From the NCBI GenBank assembly GCA_003255065.1, contig QAOA01004621.1, positions 635,668 to 699,667 on the forward strand: DNA of 64,000 bases. Direction: 5' to 3'. The notes under the pieces are model-generated. The model was not told the origin of the DNA and made no database searches. It was given only the letters and a program-made list of their open reading frames with translations. The translations under genes were made by a program, and so were the position numbers. This document shows positions 34,840-47,118 of the stretch, piece by piece. This DNA comes from Cercis canadensis. Lineage: Eukaryota > Streptophyta > Magnoliopsida > Fabales > Fabaceae. The stretch's first letter is position 1. Each line of letters begins with the position of its first letter.

Positions 34840-37800
34840 CATTTTTTGTGAAATTTATGATGTGGTTTTTCTCTTCTTTGAATCAATTGCAAATAAGGTG
34901 TTCCAATGTAGGTTTGTTCGAGTGGAGAATTTGAAAGAGCAATTGTTGGAAAACAACAAGCAGACATACTGGGTCCCGGATTTTGTGAAGGTAAATTGTC
35001 TCTTATTAAATTGAATCTCCTAATAAAATATAACAGGGGCGTCTTCAAATGCTTATACATTTGCAGCTTGCATACCCAGTTTTTAATGTATAGAATTGAT
35101 TTGTCTTTTAGTCAAATGATGGAATTATTGTTGTGTGCCCTTAATTAGGAAAAGCTATTTAGAGTTTACCTCTTAGATGTGCTTCAAGATTAAATGGAAG
35201 AATCATGGATGAAATGAAATGGGATCAATAGTTTGTAATGTGACACTTGTCCTGGAACAAGAAGCATCACACAATATAAGGAATAAGGGATAGACAAGTA
35301 GGTGCCATGTGGGATGAAATTTGGCTGATGACCCTACATGGTTTACAATCCTGTTTCTTGATTTATAAGTTTGTGTGATCTCAAGCATTAATTTCTAACA
35401 GTAGATCGAATAGCTGCAAACACAACACACTTCCTCAATGGCCTATTATTCTTTGTTCTGCAACTTTGCAATGACTACAAAAACTGTTCCAAAGTTATGA
35501 GCAGATTGATTGCTCATCAAACTTTCTGAAGAGCTTATACCATAGTTTCCAAGCAATCAAGGGGAATAAAAGGGAACCAAAGAAACGGAGGAGTGAAATG
35601 GCAGCAAACCACTGCCGCCGGTGGGGTGGGGGGCAGAGACACACCGCCTCTCTATCTGAAGAGACTAGAAAGAGAGTAGTGAAATACAGAAGCCTGTAGG
35701 AGGGTACATATCATCCACTCAAGTCCTGAGTAATTTATTTCCCATATATTCTTGTGATGCTCCTTTTTCTGTGGCTTTTCCCTGATTTTTTCAGTTAACT
35801 TCCTTACATTATCCTTCTGCTTCTTCTTTTTTACATTATTGAGGATGCACAGCTCCATTGGAACTTTCAGTTTTTGGGAATCTTAATGACAATGATGTAG
35901 GACAGCTGTGGGGTTAGGCTGAAATTAGGGTTTTCAGGGCTGATAGAAGGGTAGAAAGGTGGGAAATTGGCTGTTTAGGGTTTATGTGTGAAGGAAGGCT
36001 GGAAGGGATATTTTGGAGGCAATAGGATAAGTTGTAAGGATTTAGGTGGCTGTTTATGGCTGTGAACAGGAGCTGCGGGAATTAGGATTCTTGTTGCATA
36101 GCAGATCAGAAAAACTAGTAGAAATAGGGTTTGATTGCATCACACAATCAAGAAGGCAGCATGGCTGTATTTTCTTTTCATAAAACTGAACTCTGAATAA
36201 AAGAAAGCATTACAACTCTTTAAATAGACCTCCTATAACTTGTCCTACAAGAATTAGGAATAGTTTCCTAAACTTATAAGGATTAAGACTTCCTAGACCC
36301 ATAAGGAAAACTTAGACATCAAAATAAGACCTAATAACAACTAAATAACATAAGCCCAAGTCCAAACATACCCAAGGCCTGGTGCTGCCAAAACCAATTT
36401 AAAATACTCTGAAAATTTCAATCAGCCCATAATTAAAATTGAACCACTAAGATGATTTGATATTTATACTTAGACTTCCTTGATGCTAATCCATCCCCCG
36501 TTAAATGGAGAGATAGTGATCTTATACTTCTTCTTTAAGCCTTCCATTACCAAATTGCTTCAATTTTATTTCTGTAGCAGTACTTTTATGTTTATAAGTG
36601 CATTTTTGGTAGGTTAACTCAATATTGCATGCTGTGCCCATATACCTGTGTGATTCTGATGCATTGATGCTTCATAGTAGGTCTCCTAGGATTAACTAAT
36701 TAAATATAGATATTAGAGAGTCAAATGATTGTTGTAAATTCCTCAATTATTTTCCATGCTGCAGGAGAAGCGATTCCACAATTGGCTGGAAAATGCAAGA
36801 GATTGGGCAATTAGTCGGAGTAGATTTTGGGGCACTCCTCTTCCTTTATGGATCAGCGAGGATGGGGAGGAAATAATTGTCATGGATTCAGTTGCAAAAC
36901 TTGAAAATCTTTCTGGTGCAAAGGTTAGTTTTTTCTTTCAGCGTTTGAGATTTCTTGTGTACATTCTTGTGGTTGTTGATTAATTGTTTTTCAAGAATTC
37001 ATTCACTAGATTTGAAATGTACAGATTGATTGTTTCAATATAGTTTGGTTACAGACCTCTAGTTCTTGGGTTGATTACTCTTGATTTTCTAATATTTATT
37101 GCCTGTGTACTTGAGAATCTCTTCATTTAGCAATGGTGTAGATATGATCATTATTTAATTTTTCTTGTGTGGTGAGGATGCAGTAATATGGTATCAGTTA
37201 TGTTTGAGTAATTGGGTCTTGTTTTCTCCATGTAAACAGTTTTGTCCCTGATCATTGAATTATGGGCATGTTATAGTTCTTCTGTCATTATTCAGTTGTT
37301 GGATCCTTGTTGTCACAGTTGTAATGCATAAAGCTTTGTAATGATGAATATTCACTAATCCCATTGTAATGCTATATACAGGTGTTTGATCTTCATCGTC
37401 ACAACATTGATCATATCACAATTCCATCTAGTCGTGGTCCTGAGTATGGTGTGCTTCGACGTGTTGATGATGTAAGAATACCTATTCATAGTTTTGAGTT
37501 GTGTTATTATGTGTTGTGCCTTACTCTGATTCTTGTGGTCATGTAGTTTTTAATTGTTGTTCTCTCATGTTGTCAAAACCAAGATGCTCTCTAGCATTAG
37601 GCAGGTTGTCTCGGGAGTAAATTGTGGATTATAAGATTCTACTTCCTTCTTTATATATATCTACTTGTATACAAAATACAAACAAGCAAGTACTGTCAAA
37701 ACCATCACTAGTATGAGAACACTATAATGGATAAATAGAGAAACTGGTGAGCACTTTTCTATGAATGTCACAAATACTAGGAGCTACAGACAATATACTT

Positions 37801-40800
37801 TTTGCATTGTTCTTTGATATGGATAAATTTTTTAATCTTTCAGGTGTTCGACTGTTGGTTTGAAAGTGGATCCATGCCTTATGCGTACATCCATTATCCT
37901 TTTGAGAGTGTTGAGTTGTTTGAGAAGAACTTTCCTGGCAATTTTGTGGCTGAAGGGCTAGATCAAACCCGTGGGTGGTTAGTACTTGCTGTAGATGTGT
38001 CTGTGATAGAGGCCTTTTCATCATTGCTGGGTTATAAAATCATTATTTGTTTTTATAAGTTATTCTCTGTATCTGTTTCATTTTTGTTAACAAAATTTGT
38101 TGATCAAAGATTCTATTGATATCATTGTGTTGCAATTCATGTTTCCTCATCACCTTATTTATTTATGTTTAATGCTTGCCAGAATAGATGACAGTAGCTT
38201 TTGTCAACATAATCTGTGTTACCAATAATAAAATTATTCATCACTGCTATATATGGTATCTTAATAAATCATTTATACCCTGGTGGAGTGTACTAAAGTT
38301 CATTTTGCTATCTCTTCCTCCCTCCTTTGACAAGTTAATGCAGATGGTCGTGAATTTTCATTTTCTGCCTGTTCAATTTGCAGGTTTTATACCCTTATGG
38401 TGTTGGCTACTGCATTATTTGGGAAACCTGCCTTTAAGAATCTAATTTGCAATGGACTTGTCCTGGCTGAAGATGGGAAAAAGATGAGTAAAAGCTTGAA
38501 AAATTATCCTCCTCCAACAGAAGTCATTGATGATTATGGGGCGGTATGATAGTTATCAAATTTCCTTTTTCCTCCTTTTCCCTTAGTTTATTTACTTATT
38601 TGGCATGTTAAATGTAATTCAAGATGCATTCTATCTTACTATTTTAATTATGAGCAGATGACTTTAATATTTAATTTCTTTGATTTTCTTAAGGGTTTGT
38701 TATAATGTATTCTTTTCTGTGGGACAGGATGCGTTGCGATTATACCTCATAAACTCTCCTGTTGTGCGTGCTGAGCCCTTGCGTTTCAAGAAGGAAGGAG
38801 TTTATGGAGTTGTCAGTATTTTCTAGCTGTTATTTACATTTTTTTTTTAAAAAAAGTTCATTATTTTGATCTTTTAATCAATTTTGTATCTATCAATTGA
38901 ACTTTATTTAATTCAACTGGTACTTTATTTTCATTGTGCTGATGTGACCAGGTTAGAGATGTGTTCCTCCCTTGGTACAATGCATATAGGTTCCTTGTTC
39001 AAAATGTAAAGAGGGTTGAAGTTGAGGGTTTAGCACCTTTTGTCCCAATTGATCATGCTACACTTCAGAAGTCATCTAATGTTCTTGACCAGTGGATCAA
39101 CTCAGCCACACAGAGCCTTGTTCATTTTGTCCGCCAAGAAATGGACGCATACCGCCTTTACACAGTGGGTGCATTTCTCTGATACTTATGCAGTTTATGC
39201 TTTGCTTTATTTGTTCCATGCTAACACATGATCTGTGCTTATGAAAGTAATGGATTTTATTAAGGTGGACTTTGAGAACTTCCCTATTCAATGCAGTTTG
39301 TTACTGCTTATTTTCTAATGCTTTTAAGGCCAAAGGGGGAAGAAAGAGAAAAAGATTTATTTAAATATTACTAAAGTATGTGCATATGCATTTTTTTGTT
39401 CCCTCTGAAAATTTCAAAGCTTTGATTGCTAAAAGGGTTGTGTTGATACTGACTATATGCAATTCAAATTGTCTTATGGATTCATGAACAAGGGAGAGAA
39501 ACATCAGCTCAAGGGGATAATTCCTGAACATGATATTTTGGACTTCTTGAACCTACATCTTAAAGTTAGCCAAATGTAAAAGGTTATTTTCTGGCTGTAG
39601 ATTGGAATCTATTAATAAATTCACATTGAAAATGGAATTAAATAAAAATAGCATGCAAAATTCTATGGAAAATACTTGTTACTGTCAAGTAATTGGCCGT
39701 GGTGGCATCAAAGAGAGGCCATAAAGACACCTTTTCCCACACTGGCAAGAAGGACAAAGAAGTATCCTGAAAAACATGGGCATTCTTCTCCAATTAAGTA
39801 CACCAGATAACGGCACAAGTTGCATACCACCATAAGGTTTTACTGTCCTGCCAAGGCCTCTGAAACGCATTAGTAAGAAATGTTTCAAACTCAAAGGAAA
39901 AATTCCATATTTGCCAAAAACATCACACATAATGAATTGAGCAGTTGCACTTGCTGAAGACCAAAATGTTGCTTATGCATGTGAAACTCTTTGCTATCGT
40001 TTATTACATTCTGATACCAATTTGTAGATGTGCACTGTATTTTTTATGTCTAATTTTCTATATTTGCTAAAATGGTACATGGTACCATTTTGAAACTTGT
40101 AGGTGGTTCCTTATCTTCTGAAGTTTCTTGATAACCTAACAAATGTATATGTGCGGTACAACCGCAAGAGACTTAAAGGTCGTACTGGAGAAGAAGACTG
40201 CCGGACAGCACTCTCAACTCTTTATAATGTACGTTTGTGATAGCTTCTATCTGCCTCAAGATCGCAAATTCTTACACTGCCTCCAGTTGTATTTTGTAAA
40301 ATAAGAAACTTGATTGAGGCTGTCTTCCAGGTCCTTTTGTTGTCCTGTAAAGTGATGGCTCCTTTCACACCCTTTTTCACTGAAGTACTTTATCAAAACA
40401 TGCGGAAAGCTTCCAATGGATCAGAGGAAAGCATTCATTATTGCAGTATTCCCCAGGAAGAAGGCAAGGTACATTATGGATCAATTAATATAGAGTTCAG
40501 TGGATGGTACTTTTACGTTAAAGTTACTCATAAAGTTAATTACATTGATTCAAATGAATTTTCACTGTTGAATTAATTCATAATGAAGCCATATATCAAT
40601 TTGTGTGTGACCCTTGGTGCTAATAGCAACAGAAGTTTAAAATAGGTGGAAAACTTTCATCTACTTATTCTCTTCCATGTTCAAAGCTGCATAAAATGTT
40701 GTGGCCAGTGTACAAATCCTGTTATTCGTATCTACCTAACCACTCAAATCAATTGTTGAAAACATGTGAACTGAGCCAGCTATTGAATTGGAAAGTTGTG

Positions 40801-43800
40801 GGAACTGTTGTAAACAAAACTTATAAAGTTGATTTTCTTTGGCTTCCTCAGTGTTTGGTGAACATTTTGGGTCCTAACTTCGAATAATCGTCGTTTTCTA
40901 ATGATAAACACATCAGACGAAAACCTGTGTGCATGCACACACTTGCAAAATTTATAGTAGTACAAGGAAAAATATACTATTCATTGACCCATTTTACAAC
41001 TGCATGTGTGATGCATAATATATATTGTCATATAGAAACACAGAATTCAATTTGTTTGGTTGTTAACATTTGATAATTTTTGAAACTGACATGAAATTTT
41101 TTGGTTTTTCATATCTGTTGGGGCATTTCTTTACTTAAGTCAACAGTTCAACGAGGCTTTAATGTAACAGTTCTGTTGGATATGCATGGGAAGGCCCGAC
41201 CATTGCATATTACAATTTCTTGTGAATCTGGTTCTGGCTTTATCTGTTTTTGCGACATAACAAGCACCTAATATGCTACTTTCCCTGTATTTGGCTACAT
41301 GATTCCATCAGAGGGGAGATCGAATTGAACAAAGTGTTTCAAGGATGATGACAATAATTGATCTTGCACGAAACATTCGTGAGCGTCATAACAAACCTCT
41401 TAAAACACCGCTCAGGTAGATTGGTTTCCATACCTGAATATTTTATACATGCATAGGTATAAGTCTATATATGTGAACATAATGTTTTTATCAATTTCTG
41501 TTAGTTTCATATAAGGATTTTTATCGTATCATTGCTACTTCAGGGAGATGGTGGTGGTTCATCCTGATAAAGACTTTCTTGATGACATAGCTGGAAAGCT
41601 GAGAGAGGTATGTGCATGGTGCCATAACCTTGTAGTATTTACTCTTCGTGCGTTCAGCATTTATTCAGGAACTTTCCTGGAAATTAATCTGATCATTGTA
41701 AATTTCTTACTTTATGGGATTAATAAAGTTCAGTCAACCCTGTTCATTGTGTTGAGTCCTCTTAAGCTTGGGTATAACTGACTGCTTGTTTATCATGCTA
41801 AGATTTATTTTCTGTCTGCATATGTGGTGTTTTTATTAAGTCTCCCACCATGATGTTTTGGGTCATCATCTTGTTTATCAAGATTCTCCCCCTTCACAAT
41901 GGGAAAAATGACCCTACCTGGCAAATTCAGGGGCATTTACACCAGTTTACTATGGAAGTTATCGATGATGGTTGTATAAGATCTTCCCTGTATTAAAATT
42001 TTCCCCCTTTTGCTCTGCTATGAGTGTTGTGGTGCTAATAATCTGGTACATTTATGAGAATTGTAGGGGGGGTAAATGAAGCAACAGAACAGATCCATGT
42101 ATTAGAGCAACCAAAAGTCTTAGTCTGAACAGCTCGGAATTCGTATCTATGTTAATTGTGTATCATGATGATCAATAAATAAGCACAAAGATGAGATTTA
42201 TGGTGTGCACAATTCTTGGGCTTTGTGCTGGCTGGCCTAGCCTATACCAATGGCTTGAACTTCTTACAACATCATGGCCTTGATGATGTCATCCGACCTT
42301 GTTTGTGCCTTCACTGGTTATATTTCAGTAACAGACAAGGCACAGAGGTTGTCTCTGAATAGGTTGTGTGATGAACTGAGACAAAGGGCTGACATCTGAC
42401 TTCTAATCCACTAAATCTAGTTGATTGGACCTAGAAACAGTCAGAAAAGGATAGGTTTAGGCTGCTCAGCCTCTTCCGAAGTTGTATGAAACTTTTTCTT
42501 TTTTTGCTATTTTTGACTGAAGCTTGGATTATGATGGTTGATGTGGATCTGCTTTCCATGTTAAGAAAATATGGAGAGTTGAAAGGGTAGAGAGGAAAGT
42601 GTAGAAGAAGACAAATACATTGACTGACAGCTATACAAACAGTCTACCTCTATTTATATTATGACAATGTGAAGACACCTATGCCATTTGCTTTAAGTGC
42701 AATACAAGTAACTTCCTTCCAGATCGCATTTCACTTCACAAGTCCTTAACATGTTCCCTAATCCCTCAACCGTCCCTTGCTATTTCATTTTAGCATAGGC
42801 TGTTACTTTGATGTGCTACAAATAACCACATATGACTAGTATGTGATTCACGTCCTGTTCGTATTTGTATTCTTTTGATGAAATTTCATTCATGTTAAAA
42901 TCAATGATGATCATGTTGCTTACTCCTTATTTATTTTTCTCTCCTAATTCAAATCATATTCTGCTGTGATATTTTAATTCTATTTCCATTACAGTATGTG
43001 CTGGAGGAACTCAATGTGCGATCACTTGTTCCATGTAATGATACTTTGAAGTATGCATCTTTACGTGCTGAACCTGACTTTAGGTATGCGTTTTTTTTTC
43101 TTTTTTGCTTCCTGGAAGTTTACTTTCTTGGTTTGATAATGTTACATATTGTCATTTCCTTCCCTCCTTTTTGCAGCATATTAGGTAAGAGGCTGGGAAA
43201 ATCTATGGGAGTTGTTGCTAAAGAAATCAAAGCAATGTCCCAGGAAAATATTTTGGCTTTTGAGAATGCTGGAGAAGTCACCATTGCAAATCACTGTTTG
43301 AAGCTGACTGATATTAAGGTGCCATTTTTTTTGAGGCTGATCATTATACCCACCATCTATTAAATATGACCATTTAAATTGGTGTGCGTTGTGTATGATT
43401 AGTGCTGATAATGAGGCGAATTTCTTTTTTAGAAGAACCTTAAGTATTGTGTTTGATTTCTTAACAAACCAATGAATAATTTTGTTTTTAATGAGTAGCC
43501 GTACTACCTCAAGATCATTATTGTGCATGGGCCAAGATGGGAAGAATGGTTAAAGAAAATCAAAGTGAAAAATTCCAATTAATTTTGACTATGGATTTAT
43601 AGAGTTGACCTCAAATAATTTTTGTTTGAGCATTTTGTTTATCATCCATTTTTTACCATCTGAAGTGAATGTCAGACGTAAATAAGTTCTGAATTTGTAG
43701 GCATCTGATAAGTTGATTCTTTTCTAGATGCATCCTAGCAATGATGGGTTTCATCTGAAAGTAGTAGAGACTGCTAACTAGCTAATTTCCTATGTTGTCT

Positions 43801-46800
43801 CTTTATTCAGGTTCTCCGTGATTTTAAACGTCCTGATGGTATGACAGAGAAGGAGATTGATGCAGCGGGAGATGGTAAGATTATTAATAAATGTTGATTG
43901 TTCTCCTGGCTGTAGCTATGAAAAACTGATTTCGGGAGACGCTGCTAGCGTCTAGAGATCTTTCAAATATGATATTTGATTATCTATGACTAACACTTTC
44001 ATTTTTGTTTTAGGTGATGTTTTAGTGATATTAGACTTGCGTCCCGATGAGTCATTATTTGAGGCTGGTGCTGCTCGTGAGGTGAATGCTTACTGTCAAA
44101 AGAAATATTGAATCTAACTACTTTTTCTTTTGGCCAGAATCTAACTACTTACTATTCATAAAATGCTTGCATGCATGCAGCTCTCTACTGGTGTTTATTA
44201 TTGACTTATGTTTTTTTTTTTTGAAGAATTCTTAATGGTAAAGTCACTAGTGACCTTCTTTGAATCTATAAATCTATGCTTTTTCTTATCCTTAATTTTT
44301 CCTTTTGATGAATTGGGTTCTTTCACTTGCGAGTTGGCTTCCCATGGCCTTGTCCACTCTCCTGGTCTTCATTGTTTTTCTCCTGATAGTTGTATTTATT
44401 CATTGTTTACTCTTGTTTAGTGTATTTCTAATCTATGTGTCATTCTGATCACCCTGCTGTTCAGAATTTAGCTTTCTCCATGTCCTTTTGGAAGGTAAAA
44501 GCTCTAAGGTGAAAATTGTATGGACACCGGTACTCAAATAGAATTAATATAAATGAGTTGTTATAGATTCCTATGCTGGAAGGGTGTTTCTCCTTATATG
44601 TGTGTTATATGTTTTCAGAGTTTGGAGATGAACAATTGGCTTTTTCATGTTCCTTTTTTCCTAAGCATAATCTGTTTTGTCTTTTGTGGAAAATGGTTGA
44701 ATTCACTAGATTCCTTTCATGTTATTAATCAAGAAGCTTGGCCGTAATTAAAATTTCACTTGTACTGCATTAAAGCTTGGAACTAACTTAAAAATAATTG
44801 AATTTGATGGAATTGTCCCCTGTAGATTGTCAATAGAATTCAGAAGTTACGGAAGAAAGTTGCTCTTGAACCATCTGACATGGTGGAGGTTTACTTTGAA
44901 TCCTTGGATAAGGATAAATCAATCTCTGAAAGAATTTTGCACTCACAGGTATGATTAAGATTTTGATAGCAGGCTTTGATATGCTCTCCAGATTTTGTTT
45001 GTTTGTTTGTTTTTTTTTTTTTTTTTTTTTTTTTTTTGGGTGTGATAAGAAGAAGAATTTTAATAGCAAAGGCTTGTGTTTGAGTGGTACCGAGGTTGTT
45101 CTCTGGCTTGCAGGTTCTGTGTTTGATCCTGGAGTCCTAGCCAAAAGCACCCAAAAAGAAAAGAATAATTTCAAAATAAGAGGGAGGGGATACAAAGAAA
45201 TGTTTTAGTTGAAATCTGTCCAGCCAAAACATAACAAGTTATCTAACAAATGTAACAGTGATGATGGCTTCTAAAAAGACGGGTACCACTGCTCTGATGT
45301 TACAATATGTTCCTTGTGAGGTTGTAGTGAGACTGGGTTGTTTTATATTTTATAGATGACATGACATGTCTGTAGTTTCATTTGCTCCATGCCACTTCTC
45401 ATAAATATTTTCATTTTTCACATATTAAGAGCTAGTATCTTTATTGGTTCCCCTCCCAAAATTTTATTTTGTTCTTCTAGATCTTTCTTCTCACCCTAGT
45501 GAAGGAAATTGTTACTATGATCAGTTTTGCTTGAATTGGAAAGCAACTTCTCTCAAGGAAAGGAGAAACTTCAAACTTGTTTTATGCATGACTTGCATTG
45601 TATGTATTTTATGATGTGTGTAATTGTAAGATCTTATTTAGCATTATGTACAACGTATTCATGAGCATTTTATTTACATTTTCACCATTTGGTTTCTAAT
45701 GCTAACTCTAGTAATGTGGCATGTGTTCATCTTGTATGTTTGCAGGAATTTTATATCAGGGATGCTATTGGTTCTCAGTTGCTTCCATATTCTACAATGC
45801 CTCCACATGCAGTAAGTTTTTTTATTTAGGACTAAAAACACAATTTATGTGAGAGCACAGACACTGTCAAGGATTATTTTTTATTGTCATGCAGACTTGT
45901 TTATTATTACCCCCCTAAGCCCATACAGGGTAATTGTGATGACAAGATCTTGAGATCATTGTAGGTTCAGAAGCAAACGTGACTTTTAAATACTATTTTT
46001 TGGGTTTTGCCTTGTATTTCAAACATTTCTGAGCTGACACAGGCTCATTGGCTGGTGGTTTAGATCTGAGGGTGTTGAAAACAAAGTTTTAAGTGGTAGG
46101 CTTGTACTCATGATCCATGAAGTTGCCTATTAGGAGTATAGAATCAAAAAATGACCGCGTAAATTTGTGGTTTGAAAATAACCTTGTGAATGAAATCTGC
46201 TATATCTTTTACTTTCTCTACGCATGTAGCCAACCTATTATGCTTTGATATGCTTTGTTCAAGCCATGCCATATTGACATTCTTTGTGAAACCTCCAGGT
46301 TGTGATCGGTAAAGAGAGTTTCCAGGATATTTCCAGAATGTCATTTGCAATCACTTTGGCAAGACCTGCATTGATGTTCAACTCGAAAGACATTATTTCC
46401 CTATTTGCAGGTTTGCTTTCTCTTTTATCTCTCTCATATGCACACAACAAATAAATAATAGAGTTGCTTTATGTCCTTGCCGTGTCACTCCTCATCAAAT
46501 TAACAACCTTGTTTGTTCTGACTCACTGTTGTTCAATGGTTGTAGGTGACAAAAAATTTGCACACAATCTGCATAGTTACCTGTTATCAAGAGATCACCT
46601 AAATTTGAAGTCTGAGTTTCAAGATAGAAATGGAAAGGTTTGATTGAGTTTAAGCTTCATATCTTTGTTTTCTTTTGCATAAAATGAATACATTTTATTT
46701 GGTCTCTCATTTTTTGCAGATAACAGTTGACTCAATTGAACAGCAACCTGCTGTGGAAGTGGTTCTTGGTGAGCATGTCTTTCTCACAGTGGGAGACTAC

Positions 46801-46818
46801 TATCTTTCTCACAGATAA
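26341..46818 (+). CDS. IleRS: Isoleucine-tRNA ligase, cytosolic, 27 exons, complete
   Basis: This gene encodes the enzyme that charges tRNA-Ile in the cytosol (class Ia). Exons: 26341-26874, 27018-27083, 27602-27745, 28591-28811, 28961-29126, 30722-30832, 31650-31747, 34912-34990, 36765-36923, 37382-37471, 37844-37977, 38384-38543, 38728-38811, 38952-39164, 40103-40228, 40331-40468, 41312-41415, 41544-41607, 42995-43083, 43177-43318, 43811-43874, 44014-44081, 44826-44948, 45746-45811, 46299-46410, 46546-46637, 46720-46818. All splice sites are GT-AG and all phases agree. The product is 1181 aa, close to my recollection of about 1190 for the Arabidopsis cytosolic enzyme. HIGH-type motif HYGH is at 56-59; WTTTPW of the CP1 editing domain at 225-230; [15 protein letters not shown] (editing site) in exon 5; [18 protein letters not shown] in exon 9; KMSKS at 634-638; then the anticodon-binding helical domain. 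The C-terminus is GDYYLSHR. There is no transit peptide. The start context GCCATGG is strong. Confidence 0.98.
29920..30220. repeat. Degenerate tandem duplication in IleRS intron 5
   Basis: Two diverged copies (about 29920-30058 and 30083-30220) share GAGAAAAGTGGA, TATATAGAAGAATTTGTGC and a TTTGAAA context. There is no coding content. Confidence 0.6.
31139..31658. repeat. Direct duplication of IleRS intron 6 / exon 7 border around a single N
   Basis: Bases 31139-31398 recur at 31400-31658 with very few differences, separated by one N at 31399. The first copy includes the acceptor and first nine bases of exon 7 (31390-31398), so it shows a false, truncated exon 7. The real exon is 31650-31747. 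Most likely two contig ends were joined without merging. Confidence 0.88.
33074..33327. repeat. 127-bp perfect-register tandem repeat in IleRS intron 7
   Basis: Two adjacent units (33074-33200 and 33201-33327) start CTAATGAATTTATGACAATC and end GTAGTCAGAAAA, with only a few differences. No N lies between them, so this looks like a real tandem duplication. GTCAGGAGTTTGATTC inside each unit is B-box-like. Confidence 0.8.
33779..34143. repeat. 182-bp direct duplication around a single N in IleRS intron 7
   Basis: Bases 33779-33960 and 33962-34143 are almost identical (CAAACTACTGCCAAATATTG through GACTCTGGGG), split by one N at 33961. This is a probable unmerged contig overlap. Confidence 0.88.
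34729..34839 (+). repeat. 110-base T tract close to the IleRS exon 8 acceptor
   Basis: This is a nearly pure T run interrupted by two A bases, ending 72 bases before the acceptor AG of exon 8. It may be the tail of a retroposon inserted in antisense. The length is likely imprecise in the assembly. Confidence 0.7.
35870..36380. mobile_element. Possible LTR-type fossil in IleRS intron 8
   Basis: The stretch runs from GATGTAGGACAGCTGTGG through AATACAAATTGTGAA-like structure to CATTACAACTCTTTAAATAG and ACATAAGCCCAAGTCC, a composition typical of plant LTR regions. No coding part or clear boundaries are seen, so the call is weak. Confidence 0.3.
39680..39960 (-). mobile_element. LINE 3' remnant in IleRS intron 14
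   Basis: On the minus strand one frame reads [15 protein letters not shown], then a stop, then [20 protein letters not shown]. This matches the C-terminal tail of plant L1-type LINE reverse transcriptases (IWxxWxERNxRIF). It carries at least one stop and is 5'-truncated. It is antisense to IleRS. Confidence 0.65.
42034..42695. repeat. Dispersed repeat in IleRS intron 18, copies at 57.3 and 59.7 kb
   Basis: From CTAATAATCTGGTACATTT to GTGAAGACACCTATGCCATT this 660-base block is nearly identical to 57350-58010, and its first 450 bases to 59731-60184. The origin is unclear; it may be a piece of an LTR-type element or a fragment of this intron copied downstream. Confidence 0.75.
45064..45160 (+). 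repeat. SINE family 1 copy in IleRS intron 23
   Basis: The copy contains GTTTGAGTGGTACCGAGG (A-box area), GGTTCTGTGTTTGATCCTGG (B-box area) and CCAAAAGCACCC near the 3' end. It lies 26 bases after a T tract (45011-45038). Target duplications are not clear. Confidence 0.6.
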
Positions 46819-47078
46819 CAGTTTACTTTTGGAAATGTTTTCTTATTTGCATTTTCAATTTTTATCTCTTGGAATACATTTTCATTTTTAGTTTCTAAAT
46901 TTTAGGAAACATATTTGGTTTGCAAAGCTGAAAATGTTTCTAGAAAATGAAAACACATTTGGTATAAAAATTTCAAAAAATGAAAGTTATGAAAACATGT
47001 TTGGTTAATATATTTTCTATTCGTTTCTTATCTATTTTTAATAAGGTTTTAGTCTTTTAGATAATTTATCTCCATATT

Positions 47079-47116
<38 letters not shown>
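46819..47116. other. IleRS downstream flank
   Basis: This is AT-rich sequence with repeated GAAAACATTTTGG / AAACATATTTGGTTTG-like strings and a (TA)n tract at 47085-47110. It presumably holds the IleRS 3' UTR; I see no clear poly(A) signal. Confidence 0.4.

Positions 47117-47118
<2 letters not shown>

Noticed and set aside
34625-35014. 129-codon frame with a long poly-Phe run
   Set aside because: The Phe run is the intronic T tract. Only the end of the frame is coding, and that is IleRS exon 8.
44830-45195. 121-codon minus-strand frame with a Lys run
   Set aside because: It covers a poly-T tract, the SINE copy and the antisense of exon 23.
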